NCBI GenBank assembly: GCA_937127435.1
Contig: CAKZLZ010000034.1
Location: 1-64,000 of the forward strand
DNA: 64,000 nt
Reading direction: 5' to 3'
Origin: an uncultured Verrucomicrobiota bacterium
Lineage (GTDB): Bacteria > Verrucomicrobiota > Kiritimatiellia > SS1-B-03-39 > UBA6053
A model generated the notes under the pieces. It was not told the origin of the DNA. It did not search any database and saw only the letters and a list, made by a program, of their open reading frames with translations. Positions 61,557 through 64,000 of this stretch are shown in pieces. The position numbers were made by a program, and so were the translations under genes. Each line of letters opens with the position of its first letter. The first letter of the stretch is position 1.

Positions 61557-62611
61557 CAAGCCGGAATATCGTCAGACAGATCCGGCTCATTGCTTCCTCC
61601 CGAGGAAGCCCGGATTTTCAGCGTCGGTTCGAAAACCTTTTGCTCCACTGATTTCCCTTCTCTGATTTGCATCAGCATTTCCACCGCAAGTTTCCCCCGG
61701 GGATAGTTTAATTGGTTTACAGACGAAAGCGAAGGAAGGGAGTACGCACAAAACGGGGAGTCATCCACACCGATCACCAATAAATCATCCGGGGTTTTGA
61801 TTCCGGCAGCCGTAAAGGTGTTCATTAATCCGGCGGCCAGCGTATCCGATTGCGCCACCACCCCGTCCGGAATTTGGCCGGCATCAATCCAATGTTTGGC
61901 GGCCGCGACCCCTGACTGATAACCAAAACTACTCTCCCCGCACTGATAGATCCATTTGTCTTCAATCTGCATACCCGCTTCCTTCATGGCTTTTTTGTAG
62001 CCCGCAGTACGATTTTCCATTACCGCCACATGGCCGATGGTTTTACAGCCCTGTTCAATCAGATGCTTGGTGGGAAGCTCCCCGGTGGCGATGACATTTA
62101 CCCCGACATTGGGCAGATCAGGATGCAGCGCCTCCTCGACGATGGTCACCATCGGCAAACCATCTTTCTGTAAATCCATGATCACTTCACACAATTCCCG
62201 GTGGGGAACCCCGCCAACGATCAACCCGTCCACCAATCCCCGGTGCGCAGACTCACACACTTCCAAAAACTCGGATTTCTGTTCGAAGAACCCCAACATT
62301 AACTTTTGATCGTACTCGTTGGATTTTTCAAAAATGCCGCGCACCATATAATCAACCAATGGACTTCCGCGTTCCCCGTGACGGTGAATCATCACCGAGA
62401 TACTGTTATGAAAGCCGGAGCGGAGCGAAAGGGCCGAACTGTTTTTCCGGTAGTTCCGCTCTTTCGCGACTTTCTTAATCTTTTCAGCAAGTTCATCCGA
62501 AACCCGCGTGTTTCCCAGACGATTGTTCAATACTTTGGATACTAAAGAAATTGAAACATCTAATTCCGTGGCGATATCCTTCAGTGAAACAGTCGGTAAC
62601 GTATAACTCAT
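61556..62611 (-). CDS. LacI-family transcriptional regulator
   Basis: A 351-residue repressor. The helix-turn-helix is VSLKDIATELDVSISLVSKVLNN (about 8-30), followed by the hinge helix region (SALSLRSG). A periplasmic-binding-protein-like domain follows (GLVDGLIVGGVPHRELCEVI, GVVAQSDTLAAGLMNTFTAAGIKTPDDLLVIGVDDSPFCAYSLPSLSSV). Such proteins sense a sugar. It faces the large secreted protein across a 455-base gap, so the two may be related by regulation, but no sugar genes are beside it. Confidence 0.9.
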   Translation of the reverse strand: MSYTLPTVSLKDIATELDVSISLVSKVLNNRLGNTRVSDELAEKIKKVAKERNYRKNSSALSLRSGFHNSISVMIHRHGERGSPLVDYMVRGIFEKSNEYDQKLMLGFFEQKSEFLEVCESAHRGLVDGLIVGGVPHRELCEVIMDLQKDGLPMVTIVEEALHPDLPNVGVNVIATGELPTKHLIEQGCKTIGHVAVMENRTAGYKKAMKEAGMQIEDKWIYQCGESSFGYQSGVAAAKHWIDAGQIPDGVVAQSDTLAAGLMNTFTAAGIKTPDDLLVIGVDDSPFCAYSLPSLSSVNQLNYPRGKLAVEMLMQIREGKSVEQKVFEPTLKIRASSGGSNEPDLSDDIPA

Positions 62612-63066
62612 AATAAATGACTATACCTTTAACATTTCGTCATAAAAGTCCTTACTGCAAAAAAGATACAGCCATAAAAGAGCAAAAAGGGATTTTTCGG
62701 ACCTCCAACCGGAAACAGCACCCTGGCCGTAATGTGCCGTCTAAAACGAGATAAAAACAGTACCCAACCCTTTTACACCCTTTAAAATCATCAGGGGTCC
62801 CCCAAAGGCATAAATCAATAAACTCTATAAATCTAAGTTTTGATCATTGCGTAAATTCAGAGGGATATGATAAAAATATTATCAATCCCCACTCACATTA
62901 TATTCAATCTGTTTTCCCGCCCTGTTTCCAAAAGTCTGTTTTAAGTCAGACCCATCCCGCTTTGTTACCCGACTCGCGGAGAAACGAACGGCACAAAACG
63001 CCACTGAACCAACCTTCCTAACCGATACGGTTCAACTTTAGACACAGCCCATAAGAATAAGAACCT
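62612..63066. promoter_or_regulatory. divergent intergenic region with a near-perfect inverted repeat
   Basis: No gene is seen in these 455 A+T-rich bases. GGGATATGATAA-AAATA-TTATCAATCCC (62862-62889) is an inverted repeat with one internal mismatch. It is a candidate operator for the LacI-type regulator or a hairpin. AAAAGTCC/AAAAGG-type runs upstream of the LacI start show nothing else. Confidence 0.4.
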
Positions 63067-64000
63067 ATGCAAAACCCATTCCCACGCTTCGTCATCTCTA
63101 TTGTAATCGGATGCCTCCCTATACTTTCTGCCCAAGTTTGGAATTGGTCAGGAGGCGCATGGGAACCTCTTTACAATATACTTGGTAGCCAGAACGACCC
63201 TGGATTTACCACGATTCCCATGGATGCCATCGTATCTGAATCCCCGGCCGAAATCACCCTGAGATTTTTTTCCGCTTCGAGCCCCAGCTCAGCAGATGTC
63301 AGTGGTGATTACGATATTTACCGTAAACATCCCGATGATTTAACTTGGGCAGATGGAGACGGAAAAATCGGTTCCGTCACCATCGGAACCGTTTTGACCA
63401 CCTGGACAGATACAAACGTAGTGGTGGGCGAACGTTATGAGTACGGGATCGCTCTCGCCTCTACCAGTAGTGGCGGTGATGGCAGTAGTGGCGATGATGC
63501 CCCTGGCAGCGGCGGAGGGTACACCCCGCCCCCTGTATTTATGAATGGAAATGTCATCGCCGGCATCAAAGCTGATATGACGGAAGCCCGTGGACGCGTC
63601 GCCTTGGTGCTCACCCGCGAAATCGCAGCCGCACTACCCGACGAACTTGCCACCTACGAAGCTGACCTTGTGCGTGACGGTTGGGTTGTGCACCGAATAT
63701 TGGTGGACCGTGCTCCGGATTATTTATCAAACGGCAGTGGGCCCAATGATGAGGATGGGATTCCCACCGCCCCTTATCCAGATGACCACGTGACCCTGAA
63801 AAGTCAGCTTGTTACGCTTTATCAACAATATCCGTCCGAACTAAAACAGGTCGTTCTCATCGGAAAAGTCCCGGTGGCCCGAAGCGGCACTGGATATTTC
63901 GGTCCCGATGGACACGGAAACAAAACCTCCTTTGCCGCAGACGCCTATTACGCGGACATGGACGGCATCTGGGAAGACAGCCGCAGCAATAAGCCCTATT
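63067..64000 (+). CDS. large secreted protein, C25/gingipain-like, cut by window end
   Basis: The frame from ATG 63067 stays open to the window end (311 codons) and is absent from the track because no stop is reached. The signal peptide is MQNPFPRFVISIVIGCLPILSA. Next comes a beta-rich region with a fibronectin-type look (ITLRFFSASSPSSADVSGDYDIYRK, VVVGERYEYGIAL) and a Gly/Ser-rich loop. RVALVLTREIAAALPDELATYEADLVRDGWVVHR then VVLIGKVPVARSGTGYFGP and DAYYADMDGIWED follow. That pattern resembles the start of C25 (gingipain) domains. The catalytic His/Cys would lie beyond the window, so peptidase status is open. Confidence 0.6.
   Translation, partial: MQNPFPRFVISIVIGCLPILSAQVWNWSGGAWEPLYNILGSQNDPGFTTIPMDAIVSESPAEITLRFFSASSPSSADVSGDYDIYRKHPDDLTWADGDGKIGSVTIGTVLTTWTDTNVVVGERYEYGIALASTSSGGDGSSGDDAPGSGGGYTPPPVFMNGNVIAGIKADMTEARGRVALVLTREIAAALPDELATYEADLVRDGWVVHRILVDRAPDYLSNGSGPNDEDGIPTAPYPDDHVTLKSQLVTLYQQYPSELKQVVLIGKVPVARSGTGYFGPDGHGNKTSFAADAYYADMDGIWEDSRSNKPY

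Overview
The window comes from a Gram-negative bacterium, most likely of the PVC group and probably Verrucomicrobiota (Opitutia/Puniceicoccales-like). This is inferred, not proven. The pointers are a TamA/TamB outer-membrane pair, a PEP-CTERM surface protein, a menaquinone (men) gene set with a single-anchor (B-type) succinate dehydrogenase, many sulfotransferases, and intergenic repeat families of a kind I associate with that phylum. No rRNA, tRNA or CRISPR array was seen.

Region 1 (1-24 kb) is a surface-polysaccharide locus, mostly on the minus strand. It holds GT4 glycosyltransferases, a surface-carbohydrate protein, a nonulosonate (sialic acid/KDN-type) module (NeuB-like synthase, NeuA-like CMP transferase, KdsC-like phosphatase, SDR, aldehyde dehydrogenase, complete transketolase), GT-B-like proteins, two sulfotransferases, an ABC exporter, a TylF-type methyltransferase and a GbsR/MarR-type regulator with a clear palindrome upstream. 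A third sulfotransferase, an MBOAT acyltransferase and its SGNH-like partner follow on the plus strand, then a GT4/GT2 pair. Together they suggest an exported glycan that is sulfated, O-acylated, possibly methylated, and contains a nonulosonate-like sugar.

Region 2 (23.7-29.5 kb) has a TraB-family protein, menB, menH and menD. The men genes are interrupted by a repeat-rich segment with a possible hsdM fragment and a PEP-CTERM gene. Region 3 (29.5-33 kb) has a PiT phosphate transporter, a striking 31-bp tandem repeat array and an exported helical protein. Region 4 (33-48.6 kb) is mostly housekeeping: rpmE, prfA-prmC-tamA-tamB, a clan GH-A glycosidase, an ExbD-like protein, a NahK-like sugar kinase, ffh, proB and proA.

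Region 5 (48.8-57.3 kb) is the most unusual part: six consecutive minus-strand paralogs of prenyltransferase/squalene-cyclase-repeat (alpha/alpha-toroid) proteins. Most have an N-terminal membrane segment, and five end in an acidic tail finishing [V/I]xF[E/D][I/F]. They lack the DxDD motif of active cyclases. One paralog is a mosaic of its neighbours. Three share an upstream motif. Region 6 (57.4-64 kb) has sdhCAB, a block of dispersed repeats, a LacI-family regulator and the start of a large secreted protein resembling C25 (gingipain-type) proteins, cut by the window end.

The window has several distinct intergenic inverted-repeat elements (25.6, 42.7, 44.0 and 48.7 kb) and two dispersed repeat families (31-bp unit; 29.7/61 kb). 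These generate most of the spurious repetitive ORFs in the track.
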